DNA of 64,000 nucleotides from Castellaniella sp040276085 (GCF_040276085.1 NZ_JBELOK010000012.1:1-64000); one strand, 5' to 3'. Shown: positions 52,103 through 61,729, counted from the stretch's first letter. Numbers and translations: made by a program. Notes: generated by a model not told the origin, from the sequence alone.

Positions 52103-53538
52103 GCGGCCATCACCTCCAGCTCCGGGTAGATCTCGGCCTCAACCCTGTGTTCGGATGCAATCGTTTCACCAAACCAGCTCAGCTGGCGTCCCAAAGCGGC
52201 CACGGCGCCCACAATAAGCAGTGCGGGTGAGGTGATCGCCTGTTGCTGCGCCGCTGTGGCAATATCATCCAGATTGCCGTGCAGGACACGCTGATTGGTG
52301 CGCGACCCGTTCTCAATCAGTGCGCAGGGCGTGGTGTGTTTCAGCCCCTGCGCAATCAAATCCCTGGATAAGGTGGGCAGCTCTTTTACCCCCATGTAAT
52401 ACACCCGGGTCGACCGGCCCGCGGCAGCGGATTCATTGCGCTGTGCTCCGTGTCTATGATGGGCAGCCTCCAGCACCAGTGTGCTTGCATGATCCCTGTG
52501 GGTGAGCGGAATGCCTGCATACGCCGCGCAAGCCAGGGCCGCCGTGATGCCCGGCACCACCTCGTAGGCGATGCCATGTGCCCGCAAATGTTTCAGCTCC
52601 TCGCCGCCACGTCCGTAGATCAGCGGGTCGCCTCCCTTCAGCCGCACAACACAGCGCCCCTGCCGTGCGTGCTGCACAAGCAGGGCATGGATGCGTTGCT
52701 GGGTGTTTTCGTGATCGCCGCCGGGAGCCTTGCCAACCAGGATGCGCTGTGCATCCCGGCGCGCAAGGGCCAGCACATCCATGCTGACCAGCCGGTCGTA
52801 CAGGATGACATCGGCTTCGTTCAGGGCGCGCAACCCGCGTAGTGTCAGTAAGCCCGCATCTCCGGGGCCGGCGCCCACCAGCAATACCCGTCCGGGGCGA
52901 ACGGCTGGTTGGTCTTGCAGCGCCTCGTTCAGCAGGCGCTCTGCGCGTTCCGGCCGGTTTCGGCGCAGTGCGGCCATCACCGGGCCATCCAGCAGCTCTT
53001 CGTAGAAGCGGCGGCGGGCGCCGAGATCCGGGTAGGCGGCGCGAATCGCGCACCGGTGGCGTTGCGCCAATGCAGCCAGAGGGCCGATAGCAGGCTCTGT
53101 CAGGGCTTCCAGACGTTCGCGCAGACGCCGGGCGATGATGGGTGCCGCGCCGCCCGAGGAAATGGCTACCGTTACGGGAGAGCGATCTACGATGGCGGGC
53201 ACCTGGGCGCTTGAGAGCGCCGCATCGTCAACCACATTGCACCAGATCCGGCGTGCCGCTGCTGCGGCCGCCACAGCCTGATTCACATCAGGGTCGGGTG
53301 TGGCCGCGACCACGATCCAGACGGCGTCGAGCCATGCCGGATCGAAGGCCTTGGCGTGCCAGGTGATCTGCCCAGCCTGGGCGCGTGCGCGCACCGCAGC
53401 ACATGCCTCGGGTGCAAGCACTGTAATTCGGGCGCCGGCCTGCGAAAGTAGTTCGATCTTGCGCTCGGCCACGAGGCCGGCTCCGATGACCAGCACCGCC
53501 TTGTCATGTAAATCCAGAAACAGGGGAAAAAGATTCAT
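52099..53538 (-). CDS. cysG: Siroheme synthase CysG (three-function)
   Basis: Makes siroheme, the cofactor of the sulfite reductase encoded divergently. The N-terminal CysGB half (about 1-200) has the Rossmann VLVIGAGLVAERKIELL and does precorrin-2 dehydrogenase and ferrochelatase steps. The C-terminal half (about 225-479) is the SAM-dependent uroporphyrinogen III methyltransferase with VGAGPGDAGLLTLRG and VVRLKGGDPLIYGRGGEE. The end of the protein, after about 460, is short compared with E. coli CysG only by a few residues. The first gene of cysGHDN. Confidence 0.95.
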   Translation of the reverse strand: MNLFPLFLDLHDKAVLVIGAGLVAERKIELLSQAGARITVLAPEACAAVRARAQAGQITWHAKAFDPAWLDAVWIVVAATPDPDVNQAVAAAAAARRIWCNVVDDAALSSAQVPAIVDRSPVTVAISSGGAAPIIARRLRERLEALTEPAIGPLAALAQRHRCAIRAAYPDLGARRRFYEELLDGPVMAALRRNRPERAERLLNEALQDQPAVRPGRVLLVGAGPGDAGLLTLRGLRALNEADVILYDRLVSMDVLALARRDAQRILVGKAPGGDHENTQQRIHALLVQHARQGRCVVRLKGGDPLIYGRGGEELKHLRAHGIAYEVVPGITAALACAAYAGIPLTHRDHASTLVLEAAHHRHGAQRNESAAAGRSTRVYYMGVKELPTLSRDLIAQGLKHTTPCALIENGSRTNQRVLHGNLDDIATAAQQQAITSPALLIVGAVAALGRQLSWFGETIASEHRVEAEIYPELEVMAA

Positions 53539-53912
53539 CGTTATTTGACTCAATATGGTTTTGTTCAGCTGGAAAGTCACTCGATATCATTTGGATCGTT
53601 AATATCCAGAAACAAAATATAAATGTTTTGTGATTATCAATGCGTTGCCATGAATCGGGGTAATCAGATCAAACAATTCTACGGATAGCCTTATGGGCAC
53701 AAAACAATTGTTTCGTTATTCCATTATGCAGAATATATAAATTACCAAGATCAAGGGTAATAGATGGCACGCTTATATAGCGATAAGGAAAGCAGAAGGT
53801 TATTACTTATTTTTTTATTACGAATCATTCTTTTATTGCATCCATATTATCTGTCTATCATTTTGGTTCGCCGCATTCACCACGGTTTTTATTATCCAAA
53901 ATGGAGTTTCAA
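53539..53912. promoter_or_regulatory. AT-rich divergent regulatory region of the cys locus
   Basis: The 374 bp between cysG and cysJ are much more AT-rich than the genes. Three inverted repeats are visible: ACAAAA (53612-53617) with TTTTGT (53626-53631); the perfect palindrome AAACAATTGTTT (53702-53713); and TATTC-N9-GAATA (53717-53735). The last has the T-rich spacing expected of a CysB-type LysR site. No CysB-family gene lies in the window. I could not assign the -35/-10 boxes with confidence. Confidence 0.5.
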
Positions 53913-55766
53913 ATGACACCAGCGAGCGAATTCGCACAAACCATGTTGCCGATTCCGCCAGACAAGGTGCAGGCAGTCGCCCAACTGATTCAGGATCTGG
54001 ATCATCAGGCGCTTCAGTGGCTGTCTGGTTATCTGGCCGGCACCGCCGCGCAACTGCGGCCCGCTACTGGTGCCTTGACGCTTGCTCCGGCGCTGGACAA
54101 ATCGGCAGCCGCCTCGCCCGAACTTGGGCAAGCTGTCACCATTCTCTATGGCAGCCAAACGGGTAACGCCAAGCGGATTGCCGAGAAACTGGCGGCTGAC
54201 GTGGAAGCAGGGGGCTTGAATGTGCGTCTGGTGCGCGCCGATACCTACCGCACCAGTGAACTCAAGAAAGAGCAGTTCCTGTACGTTGTGATCAGCACGC
54301 ACAGCGTGGGTGACACGGTTGAGCCGCCCGATGATTCACGTGGCTTTTTCGAGTTTTTGGCCGGACGCCGGGCACCGAAGCTGCCCGATCTGCATTACGC
54401 AGTGCTCGCCTTGGGCGACTCAAGCTATGCTGATTTCTGCGGCATCGGGCGCCAGATCGATGAGCGGCTGGCTGAACTCGGCGCGCATCGCCTGTTCGAT
54501 CGGGCGGATGCGGATGTCGATATCAAACCGGTTGCCGACCCCTGGGTACAGCGCGCACTGCAGCAAGCCCGGGAGCGCCTGCAGGCATCATCGGCGGCTA
54601 CTGCCGCACGAGGCAATGCGCCGGTAACCTTTTTGCGGCCCGTGCCAACGGGCTGGAGCCGTGAACGTCCGTTTTCTGCCGAGGTGCTATCCAGCCAGAC
54701 GATTGTGGCCAGCGACAGCGCCAAGGATGTGCGCCACCTTGAACTCTCATTGGATGGCAGCGGCCTGCGCTATCAGCCGGGCGATGCGCTGGGCATCTGG
54801 CCAACCCAGGCCCCTGAGCTGGTGGATAACATCCTGGCGCAACTGGGCTTGTCTGCGGAGGCGGAAGTGGTCCAGGGCGATGAGCGCCTGACCTTGTCAG
54901 ATTGGCTCAGCCATCGTCGCGAGCTGACTATCCTTACGCGGCCCTTTATCGCCGCGCATGCTGAACTCAGTGGTGATGCCGGGCTGCTTGCACTGTTGCA
55001 ACCGGATGCGAAGGGGCAGCTGGCGCAGTTGCTCAAGAACTGGCAGTTGATCGACCTGCTGCAGGCATACCCGGCGCAGTGGGACGCACAGGCGCTGGTG
55101 GCTGCGCTTCGGCCACTGGCACCGCGTCTGTATTCCATCGCCAGCAGCCAGGATCAGGTGGACGACGAAGTGCACATCACGGTGGCGCATGTTGACTTCG
55201 AACACGATGGGCAGGCGCGATGGGGCGTGGGCAGCCACCATCTGTGCGCCTTGAAAGAAGGCGATCAGGTGTCTGTGTTCATCGAGCCCAATGAGCGCTT
55301 TCGCCTGCCGCAGGATCCGGCGCAGGACATCATCATGATTGGACCGGGCACAGGGGTGGCGCCATTTCGCGCGTTCCTGCAGCAGCGTCGGACGGCAGCG
55401 GCCTCAGGCCGCAACTGGCTGTTTTTTGGCAATACCCATCGGCACAGCGATTTTCTCTACCAGGTTGAATGGTTGCAGGCTCGCAAGGAGGGCGTCCTGA
55501 CACGGCTTGATGTCGCCTTTTCACGCGATCAGGCTGAAAAGGTCTATGTGCAGCACCGGCTGCACGAGCAGGGTGCCGAGGTCTGGGCTTGGCTGCAGGG
55601 TGGTGCCCACCTGTACGTCTGTGGTGATGCAGATCACATGGCTCCCGATGTTCACGCCGCCCTGATTGAGCTTGCCATCGAACACGGCCATCAATCGCGC
55701 GAAGCCGCCACGGCATGGCTGCAAGGCCTTCTGACCGAAGGGCGTTATGTGCGCGACGTGTACTGA
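53913..55766 (+). CDS. cysJ: Sulfite reductase (NADPH) flavoprotein subunit CysJ
   Basis: Passes electrons from NADPH through FAD and FMN to the hemoprotein CysI, 617 residues. Domains: an N-terminal polar stretch, flavodoxin with ILYGSQTGNAKRIAEKL (about 70-215), the FAD domain with PRLYSIASSQ, and the NADPH domain with MIGPGTGVAPFRAFLQQR (about 470-500) and the C-terminal RYVRDVY. GGAG at 53904-53907 supports the ATG at 53913; the earlier ATG (53901) has no such site. First gene of the plus-strand cysJI-tauE-sqr run. Confidence 0.95.
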   Translation: MTPASEFAQTMLPIPPDKVQAVAQLIQDLDHQALQWLSGYLAGTAAQLRPATGALTLAPALDKSAAASPELGQAVTILYGSQTGNAKRIAEKLAADVEAGGLNVRLVRADTYRTSELKKEQFLYVVISTHSVGDTVEPPDDSRGFFEFLAGRRAPKLPDLHYAVLALGDSSYADFCGIGRQIDERLAELGAHRLFDRADADVDIKPVADPWVQRALQQARERLQASSAATAARGNAPVTFLRPVPTGWSRERPFSAEVLSSQTIVASDSAKDVRHLELSLDGSGLRYQPGDALGIWPTQAPELVDNILAQLGLSAEAEVVQGDERLTLSDWLSHRRELTILTRPFIAAHAELSGDAGLLALLQPDAKGQLAQLLKNWQLIDLLQAYPAQWDAQALVAALRPLAPRLYSIASSQDQVDDEVHITVAHVDFEHDGQARWGVGSHHLCALKEGDQVSVFIEPNERFRLPQDPAQDIIMIGPGTGVAPFRAFLQQRRTAAASGRNWLFFGNTHRHSDFLYQVEWLQARKEGVLTRLDVAFSRDQAEKVYVQHRLHEQGAEVWAWLQGGAHLYVCGDADHMAPDVHAALIELAIEHGHQSREAATAWLQGLLTEGRYVRDVY

Positions 55767-55834
55767 GCGCCTGGATGACACCCTGACCCGTGGCGCTGAT
55801 TGACGCTCCACACCTCTTACGAAACAGGATTTTC

Positions 55835-57550
55835 ATGACACAAGCAAGCGAATCGGCCGCACTCTCTGCGCTGGAACACATCAAGGCCGACAGCCGGTTC
55901 CTGCGCGGCACCATCGCCCGCGGGCTGGCCGACCCCACCACGGGCTCCATCAGCGAACCGGATACCAAGCTGCTCAAATTTCACGGCAGCTACCAACAGG
56001 ACAATCGCGATGTGCGCGACGAACGCCGGCGCCAGAAGCTGGAGCCCGATTACGGCTTCATGGTGCGCGTGCGCCTGCCAGGCGGCGTGCTGACGCCCCA
56101 GCAGTGGCTTGCACTGGATGATCTGGCCAGCCGCTATACCAAGGGTGGCCTGCGTATCACCACGCGTCAAACCTTTCAGTTTCACGAGATCCGCAAGGAG
56201 AATCTGCGGGACATGATCGGTGGCATCAACGCAGCAGGCCTGTCTACGCTGGCTGCTTGTGGCGATGATGTGCGTAACGTTATCTGCTCGGTCAATCCGC
56301 AGCTGTCCTCCAGCCATGCCGAGATCTACGACTGGGCGCAGAAGATCATGGAGCACGTCAAGCCGCATACCACGGCCTACCAGGAACTGTGGATCGACCG
56401 CCGCCAGGAGACCAGCGACGGGGCAGGCGACGAGGAACCTTTGCTTGGGCCTGCCTATCTGCCACGCAAGTTCAAGTTTGGCATCGCCATCCCGCCCTAC
56501 AACGATATCGACGTCTTTGCCCAGGATTTTGGCCTGATCGCTATCCTGGATGAAAATGACCAGCTGGCGGGCTTCAATCTGGCGCCGGGGGGCAGCATGG
56601 GCGCCACAGCGGGTGACCCCAAAACCTATCCGTCGCTTGCCGACCTGATCGGTTTTGTCACGCCGGATCACCTGCTGGAAACTTGCTGGCATGCAGTGGC
56701 TGTGCAGCGAGATTTTGGCGATCGAAGCGAGCGCAAGCATGCGCGCCTGAAATACACCATCAATGACCGCGGCCTGCAGTGGTTTCACGATGAGCTGCAG
56801 TCGCGCCTGAGCTTCAAGATCGAGCCGCCGCGCCCCTATCATTTCGAGCACAACGGAGATCGCTATGGCTGGATCGAGGGCGATGATGGCCGCTGGCACC
56901 TGACGCTGCAAATCCCCAGTGGTCGTATTTTCGACGTGGCAGATCATGCGCGCCAGACAGGGATGCGCGAAATCGCCCGCATCCACCAGGGCGAGATCCG
57001 CATGACTTGCGATCAGAACCTGATCCTTGCCAACGTGGCGCCCGAGTCGCGTGCTGCCATCGATGCGCTGGTCAGCCAGTACGGGCTGGATGACTATCGG
57101 CGTGCCAGAAGCGCACTGCGCCTGCATGCCCTGGCCTGCGTGGGGCTGCCAACCTGCGGGCTGGCCATGGCCGAGTCCGAGCGCTATCTGCCGGAGATCC
57201 TGGATAAGCTCGAAGTGTTGCTCGATCGGCATGGGCTTCTTGACGAACCCATCCACTTCCGTCTTTCGGGCTGCCCAAACGGCTGCTCGCGCCCCTATAT
57301 GGGCGAGATCGGCCTGGTTGGGCGGGCGATTGGCAAGTATGACTTGCGTATCGGCGCCGACCACGTGGGCGAGCGCCTGAACACACTCTGCCGCGAGAAT
57401 GTCGACGAAGCCGAGATTCTGAGTGTTCTGGATGACGTCTTTGGACGCTTTGCCCAGGAACGTAACAAAGACGAGCACTTTGGGGACTACGTGGTGCGTG
57501 CCGGCATCGTGATCGCCCAGAAGCGCCGACCCACCATCCGCTATCGCTGA
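55835..57550 (+). CDS. cysI: Sulfite reductase hemoprotein CysI
   Basis: Siroheme and 4Fe-4S enzyme that reduces sulfite by six electrons to sulfide, 571 residues. The cluster ligands sit in the two expected motifs: CVGLPTCGLAMAESERYLP (near 435) and LSGCPNGCSRPYMGEIGLVG (near 480). The N-terminal LKFHGSYQQDNRDVRDERRRQ and GGLRITTRQTFQFHEI blocks match the NADPH-dependent form. It lies 68 bases after cysJ, with AGGA before its ATG. The cysteine motifs are intact, so it should be active. Confidence 0.96.
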   Translation: MTQASESAALSALEHIKADSRFLRGTIARGLADPTTGSISEPDTKLLKFHGSYQQDNRDVRDERRRQKLEPDYGFMVRVRLPGGVLTPQQWLALDDLASRYTKGGLRITTRQTFQFHEIRKENLRDMIGGINAAGLSTLAACGDDVRNVICSVNPQLSSSHAEIYDWAQKIMEHVKPHTTAYQELWIDRRQETSDGAGDEEPLLGPAYLPRKFKFGIAIPPYNDIDVFAQDFGLIAILDENDQLAGFNLAPGGSMGATAGDPKTYPSLADLIGFVTPDHLLETCWHAVAVQRDFGDRSERKHARLKYTINDRGLQWFHDELQSRLSFKIEPPRPYHFEHNGDRYGWIEGDDGRWHLTLQIPSGRIFDVADHARQTGMREIARIHQGEIRMTCDQNLILANVAPESRAAIDALVSQYGLDDYRRARSALRLHALACVGLPTCGLAMAESERYLPEILDKLEVLLDRHGLLDEPIHFRLSGCPNGCSRPYMGEIGLVGRAIGKYDLRIGADHVGERLNTLCRENVDEAEILSVLDDVFGRFAQERNKDEHFGDYVVRAGIVIAQKRRPTIRYR

Positions 57551-57556
57551 ACCCAA

Positions 57557-58348
57557 GTGGTCTCCGCTTTCATCCTTTTGGGCGCGGTCGTGGGCTTCGC
57601 CGTCGGAGCAACCGGTGTGGGCGGCGGCTCGCTCATGACGCCGGGCCTTATCTGGTTGTTTGGCGTCCCGCCCACTGTCGCCGTTGGCACCGACTTGCTG
57701 TACGCCACGCTCAGCAAGGGCTTTGCTGCCACCTTGCTGGCGTTGCGCCGGGAGATCCTGTGGCCGTTGGTGGGGTTGTTGTCCCTGGGCAGCCTGCCCG
57801 CCACGGCACTGACCGTCAGCCTTGCCCACACGCTGTTGGGGCCTCAGCAACTGGCCTGGCTTGTCCAGGTGGTGCTTTCGGTGGCCATCATTCTGACGGC
57901 ACTCTTCACGCTGATGCGGGGGCGTCTGTTTCCACATCCGCGCAGTGATGTGCAGCAGGGGGATCATGCTTCCATCGGGCGTCAGCGCACACTGACTGTC
58001 CTGACAGGCGTACTGATCGGCGTTCTGGTGGGGCTGACTTCTGTGGGTGCGGGGGTGGTCGGCATGGCGCTGCTGTTGCTGCTTTACCCGCAGTACAGCA
58101 GTTTGCGCCTGATGAGCAGTGATCTCGTGCACGCCGTGCTGGTGACTGCCGTGGCGGGTGCCGGCCATGCATTAAACGGCAGCGTGGACTACGCCCTTCT
58201 GGGTGCGCTGCTGGCAGGGGCCATCCCGGGTACCTGGCTGGGTGTGCATATTGCCGTGCGCCTCAACGAACGTACCCTGAAGCAGATCATCACGACTGTA
58301 TTGCTGCTGGTGGGGATTGTTTCGCTTGCGCGGACGGTGGCTGCCTGA
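57557..58348 (+). CDS. TauE/SafE-family sulfite exporter-like permease
   Basis: A 263-residue membrane protein with seven or eight hydrophobic segments. The two half-domain motifs are clear: GFAVGATGVGGGSLMTPGL (near 12) and VLVGLTSVGAGVVGMALLL (near 155). TauE/SafE proteins move sulfite, sulfoacetate or similar organosulfur anions out of the cell. Translation begins at GTG 57557, 6 bases after cysI, without an obvious ribosome-binding site, so coupling to cysI translation is likely. Placement between sulfite reductase and SQR suggests export of excess sulfite. The substrate is inferred from the family and position only. Confidence 0.85.
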   Translation: MVSAFILLGAVVGFAVGATGVGGGSLMTPGLIWLFGVPPTVAVGTDLLYATLSKGFAATLLALRREILWPLVGLLSLGSLPATALTVSLAHTLLGPQQLAWLVQVVLSVAIILTALFTLMRGRLFPHPRSDVQQGDHASIGRQRTLTVLTGVLIGVLVGLTSVGAGVVGMALLLLLYPQYSSLRLMSSDLVHAVLVTAVAGAGHALNGSVDYALLGALLAGAIPGTWLGVHIAVRLNERTLKQIITTVLLLVGIVSLARTVAA

Positions 58349-58461
58349 AGGATATATAGGTATCACCTAATTGTGTTTTCCTGCCACAGTTTCTGTCCAT
58401 AGAATATTGATTTACGCCGTGGATATTGACGGCAGCGCTTATTTTCATCAACGAGGCCAAC

Positions 58462-59724
58462 GTGGAAACCACTTCTCCTGAGAAACATACCGTCGTAATT
58501 ATCGGTGCGGGCACGGGCGGTATTGCCGTTGCCGCAGGCCTGAAACGTCATCGGCCAAACCTGGATATTGCGATTATCGATCCGGCACCCCATCACGATT
58601 ATCAACCCGCCTGGACGCTGGTGGGGGGTGGCTCATATCAAGCCGAACGCACCCGTCGTCCATTGGCACGTTGCGTGCCTCGTGGCGTGCAGCTCATCAA
58701 GAGTGCCGCAAGCGTCTTCGACCCGGATGCACAACGGGTTGGCCTGGCAGACGGCCGCTCGGTGGCCTACGACATCCTGATTGTCGCGGCAGGGATCCAG
58801 CTGAACTGGGGTGAAATCAAGGGCCTGGAATCCGCGCTGGGAAAAGACGGCGTCACCAGCAACTATCGTTATGATCTGGCGCCCTATACCTGGGAGCTGG
58901 TGCGCAACTTTAGTGGCGGAACGGCGATCTTCACGCAACCGGCCGGCCCGGTGAAATGCCCTGGTGCCCCCCAAAAAGCCTTGTATCTGGCCGCCGATCG
59001 TTTCCGCCAGCAAGGTGTTCGTGCGGAAAGCCTGCAGTTTCGCAGTGGCGGCCCGTCCATTTTTGGTGTCGCGCATTATGCAGCGCCGCTTGCCCGGATT
59101 CTGGATGCTTACGATGCGCAGGCCCATTACGGCAGCCGGCTGGTCGAAGTGCGGGGAGCAGAGCGCATTGCCGTGTTTGAATCCACGCAAAACGACCAGA
59201 CGGTGCGTGAAGAAGTGGCCTACGACATTCTGCATGTGGTGCCACCCCAAGGCGCACCAGACTTTATCCGCAAAAGCCCATTAGCCAACGACGCCGGCTG
59301 GCTGGATGTCGACAAGAGCACGCTGCGTCACAATCAGTACCCCAATGTGTTTGGGTTGGGCGATTGCACCTCGACGCCCAATAGCAAAACTGCTGCAGCC
59401 ATCAAAAGCCAGGCCCCGGTATTGATTCGCAACGTGACCCGCGCACTGGATGGCCAGGAGCCCTCGGAATCCTACGATGGCTACGCCGCTTGTCCGCTTA
59501 CCACCTCGGTTGGCAAGGTGCTGCTGGCCGAATTCACATACGGTGGTGTTGTCACACCCAGCCTGCCGCTGGATCCCCGGGTGCCGCGCCGTTTTTACTG
59601 GTGGCTCAAGCGCAGCTTCTTGCCGTGGTTCTACTGGAACCTGCTGCTAAAGGGCAGAAATCTGCCTGCGCTGCACAAGAAGCGTGAATTCCCTGCAAGC
59701 GTCACGTCTCCGGTACAGCCTTAA
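58462..59724 (+). CDS. sqr: Type II sulfide:quinone oxidoreductase
   Basis: Membrane-associated flavoprotein that oxidises sulfide to bound zero-valent sulfur and passes electrons to quinone, 420 residues. The FAD-binding start is VVIIGAGTGGIAVAAGL. The two redox cysteines of the mitochondrial-like (type II) group are C166 in VKCPGAPQKAL and C344 in DGYAACPL. The LGDCTSTPNSKTAAAI block and the C-terminal amphipathic region RRFYWWLKRSFLPWFYWNLLLKG, a probable membrane-binding segment, are present. GTG 58462 has CGAGG upstream; an in-frame TTG at 58426 is possible. It lies 113 bp after the TauE gene and could have its own promoter. Confidence 0.88.
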   Translation: METTSPEKHTVVIIGAGTGGIAVAAGLKRHRPNLDIAIIDPAPHHDYQPAWTLVGGGSYQAERTRRPLARCVPRGVQLIKSAASVFDPDAQRVGLADGRSVAYDILIVAAGIQLNWGEIKGLESALGKDGVTSNYRYDLAPYTWELVRNFSGGTAIFTQPAGPVKCPGAPQKALYLAADRFRQQGVRAESLQFRSGGPSIFGVAHYAAPLARILDAYDAQAHYGSRLVEVRGAERIAVFESTQNDQTVREEVAYDILHVVPPQGAPDFIRKSPLANDAGWLDVDKSTLRHNQYPNVFGLGDCTSTPNSKTAAAIKSQAPVLIRNVTRALDGQEPSESYDGYAACPLTTSVGKVLLAEFTYGGVVTPSLPLDPRVPRRFYWWLKRSFLPWFYWNLLLKGRNLPALHKKREFPASVTSPVQP

Positions 59725-59862
59725 GGCTGGGTGGTGCACCCGTATCTCCAGCGCTAAGTTCATCCCTCTTATCGTCATCGGGCACAGCGCGGGCAAGCTT
59801 TGGCTGGCCGGCTCTCAGGCTAGAATAGTTTTCTCTTTTTGCCTTGATCCTTGAGTTTGTCC

Positions 59863-60498
59863 ATGCATGATTATGATGACATCATCCGCCTGCTGAACCA
59901 GCAGGGCTGGGCGGTGGTTGATAACGCCATTGCCACGGATTGGCAAGAGACGCTGCTGTCTTCGGGACAGCAGTTATGGCAGGCGGGCGAGTTCTCGGGC
60001 GGCGAAATCGGCCGCAGCCAGCATGACACACGCCAGCCGCGGATTCGGGGCGATGCCATCTGCTGGGTACCCCCGGGTTCGGTGCTGGCGGGGCATCCGT
60101 TTTTTGCCTGGATGGCCCAGTTTCGCGCAGTGCTGAATCAGCAATTTGATATGGGCTTGCGCAGCCAGGAGTTTCACTTTGCGCGTTACGACAGTGGTGC
60201 CGGCTATCAAAAGCACATCGACCAGCATCGCGGCAGTGATCATCGCAAGGTGTCTATCGTGCTGTATCTGAATCCTGGCTGGGATGCCGCAAACGGCGGC
60301 GAGCTGTGCCTGTACAACCCTTACGACCCAGACACCGAGATTGCCCGGTTTGCCCCCTTGGCTGGCCGGCTGGCAGTGTTTGTCAGTGGTGTGATGCCGC
60401 ACCAGGTATTGCCCGCCCTGGCCACTCGCTGGAGCCTCACCGGCTGGCTGCGCACGGACGAGATCCGCGACAGCCACGCATCAGGTTTGCGGCGCTAG
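59863..60498 (+). CDS. 2-oxoglutarate/Fe(II)-dependent dioxygenase, prolyl hydroxylase-like
   Basis: A 211-residue double-stranded beta-helix protein. The iron site HxD...H is visible: H-I-D in YQKHIDQHRG (near 125) and the distal histidine in SGVMPHQVLPA (near 182). The 2-oxoglutarate-binding arginine is in TRWSLTGWLR. The family resembles PHD-type and SM-20-like proteins; the substrate is unknown. A TAGAAT -10-like box is at 59821-59826. The ATG at 59863 is chosen over TTG 59851. Its last 18 bases overlap the end of the convergent MFS gene. Confidence 0.83.
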   Translation: MHDYDDIIRLLNQQGWAVVDNAIATDWQETLLSSGQQLWQAGEFSGGEIGRSQHDTRQPRIRGDAICWVPPGSVLAGHPFFAWMAQFRAVLNQQFDMGLRSQEFHFARYDSGAGYQKHIDQHRGSDHRKVSIVLYLNPGWDAANGGELCLYNPYDPDTEIARFAPLAGRLAVFVSGVMPHQVLPALATRWSLTGWLRTDEIRDSHASGLRR

Positions 60499-61659
60499 CT
60501 GACGGCGGTCGTGCAGCCAGAGCCAGGCCAGGGCCAGAGCCACCAGCAGCAGGCAGGGCAGGGCGCCGATGTTCAGCCAGGCCCACCCACTGGTGGTGGC
60601 CACGGCGCCCGAGGTAAACGAGGTAACAGCCATGGTGATGAATACCCAGAAATTGAGGGCTCCCTGGGCGCGGTCTTTTTCTTCGGGGCGGTAGCCGCGG
60701 ATGGCCAGCGTGGTGCTGCCGGTAAACAGGAAGTTCCAGCCCACGCCCAGCAAAATAAGGGCGGCCATGAAGTGCGCCATGGTGGTGCCCGAGAGCGCCA
60801 CGACCACGCAGGCAACCATCACCAGAACGCCGGCGCCCATGACTTCAAGCACGCCAAAGCGGCGGATCAAGTGTCCGGTGAAAAACCCTGGAGCGTACAT
60901 GCCGATGACGTGCCACTCGAGCACCATGGCAATATGCCCAAACTGAAATTGGTGGACATCCATCACAAGCGGCGTGGCAGCCATCAGGAGATTCATGACC
61001 CCGTAGCTGATGGCTGCAGCCAGGGTAGCCACAAAAAATACGGGTTGGCGCATGATCTGGCCCATGGGCCGGCCTTTGGCCATCTGCCGCGTGTGGGCGG
61101 GTTCGGGTGGAAACTTGATCAGGGCCATCACGCCCATCGACAGCAGTGCCACCACGGACAGGGCCAGGTAGGCCCCCACAAAGGGCACGGACAGCGCCGC
61201 GCGTGTCCAGTTGGCCAGATTGGGCCCGACGATGCCGCCCAGCAGGCCACCGGCCAGCACCAGCGAGACGGCCTTTTCGTGCCAGGCCGGGTGGGTGAGC
61301 TCGGTGGCGGCAAAGCGGTACAGCTGGCCATTGGCGTTGTAATAGCCCGCCACCACAGTGGCCAGGATCAACAGCCAGAATGAGTCGTTTTGCGCAGCCA
61401 CTGCTGCCAGCAGGGCAGAGCCCAACGCCACCACCAGACCAATCTGAAACGAGCCCCGACGGCCAAACCGGCTTTGCGTGCGGGCAACCAGGGGGGCGGC
61501 CATGGCTCCACCCACCACGTACGCCATGATGGGCAGGGTTGCCATCCAGGGGAAGGGCGCAAGCGCCAGCCCCACCAGACCGTTGATGGCAATGAAAGTG
61601 ACGTTATTGATTAAAAACAGCCCCTGACAGAAAGCGAGGAGCAGCAGGTTGCGGTTCAT
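60481..61659 (-). CDS. Major facilitator superfamily transporter
   Basis: Membrane protein of 392 residues and twelve hydrophobic segments. The family loop between segments 2 and 3 is present in a variant form (ARTQSRFGRRGSFQIG). A cytoplasmic loop in the middle is basic (FPPEPAHTRQMAKGRPMGQ). The substrate is unknown; no neighbouring pathway points to one. It lies downstream of metY on the same strand, 70 bp away, across a pair of stem-loops. Confidence 0.8.
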   Translation of the reverse strand: MNRNLLLLAFCQGLFLINNVTFIAINGLVGLALAPFPWMATLPIMAYVVGGAMAAPLVARTQSRFGRRGSFQIGLVVALGSALLAAVAAQNDSFWLLILATVVAGYYNANGQLYRFAATELTHPAWHEKAVSLVLAGGLLGGIVGPNLANWTRAALSVPFVGAYLALSVVALLSMGVMALIKFPPEPAHTRQMAKGRPMGQIMRQPVFFVATLAAAISYGVMNLLMAATPLVMDVHQFQFGHIAMVLEWHVIGMYAPGFFTGHLIRRFGVLEVMGAGVLVMVACVVVALSGTTMAHFMAALILLGVGWNFLFTGSTTLAIRGYRPEEKDRAQGALNFWVFITMAVTSFTSGAVATTSGWAWLNIGALPCLLLVALALAWLWLHDRRQLAPQT

Positions 61660-61683
61660 GCGGGCGTATCCCAGGGCATGGAT

Positions 61684-61726
61684 GGCTGCCCGCTGACGTG
61701 CGGGCAGCCGTAAACCTGCAGTTTAC
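61684..61726 (-). terminator. Tandem stem-loops after metY
   Basis: Reading the minus strand, GTAAAC/GTTTAC (61710-61715 with 61721-61726) comes first and then GGCTGCCCGC/GCGGGCAGCC (61684-61693 with 61700-61709, 6-base loop). Both stems are perfect, and no T run follows. They probably slow or end transcription between metY and the MFS gene. Confidence 0.6.
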
Positions 61727-61729
61727 CGG

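Noticed and set aside
55817..58168. A 783-codon open frame on the minus strand
   Set aside because: It runs opposite cysI and the TauE gene, which have full family motifs. The translated product is rich in His and Gln without any domain, as expected of antisense to GC-rich coding sequence.
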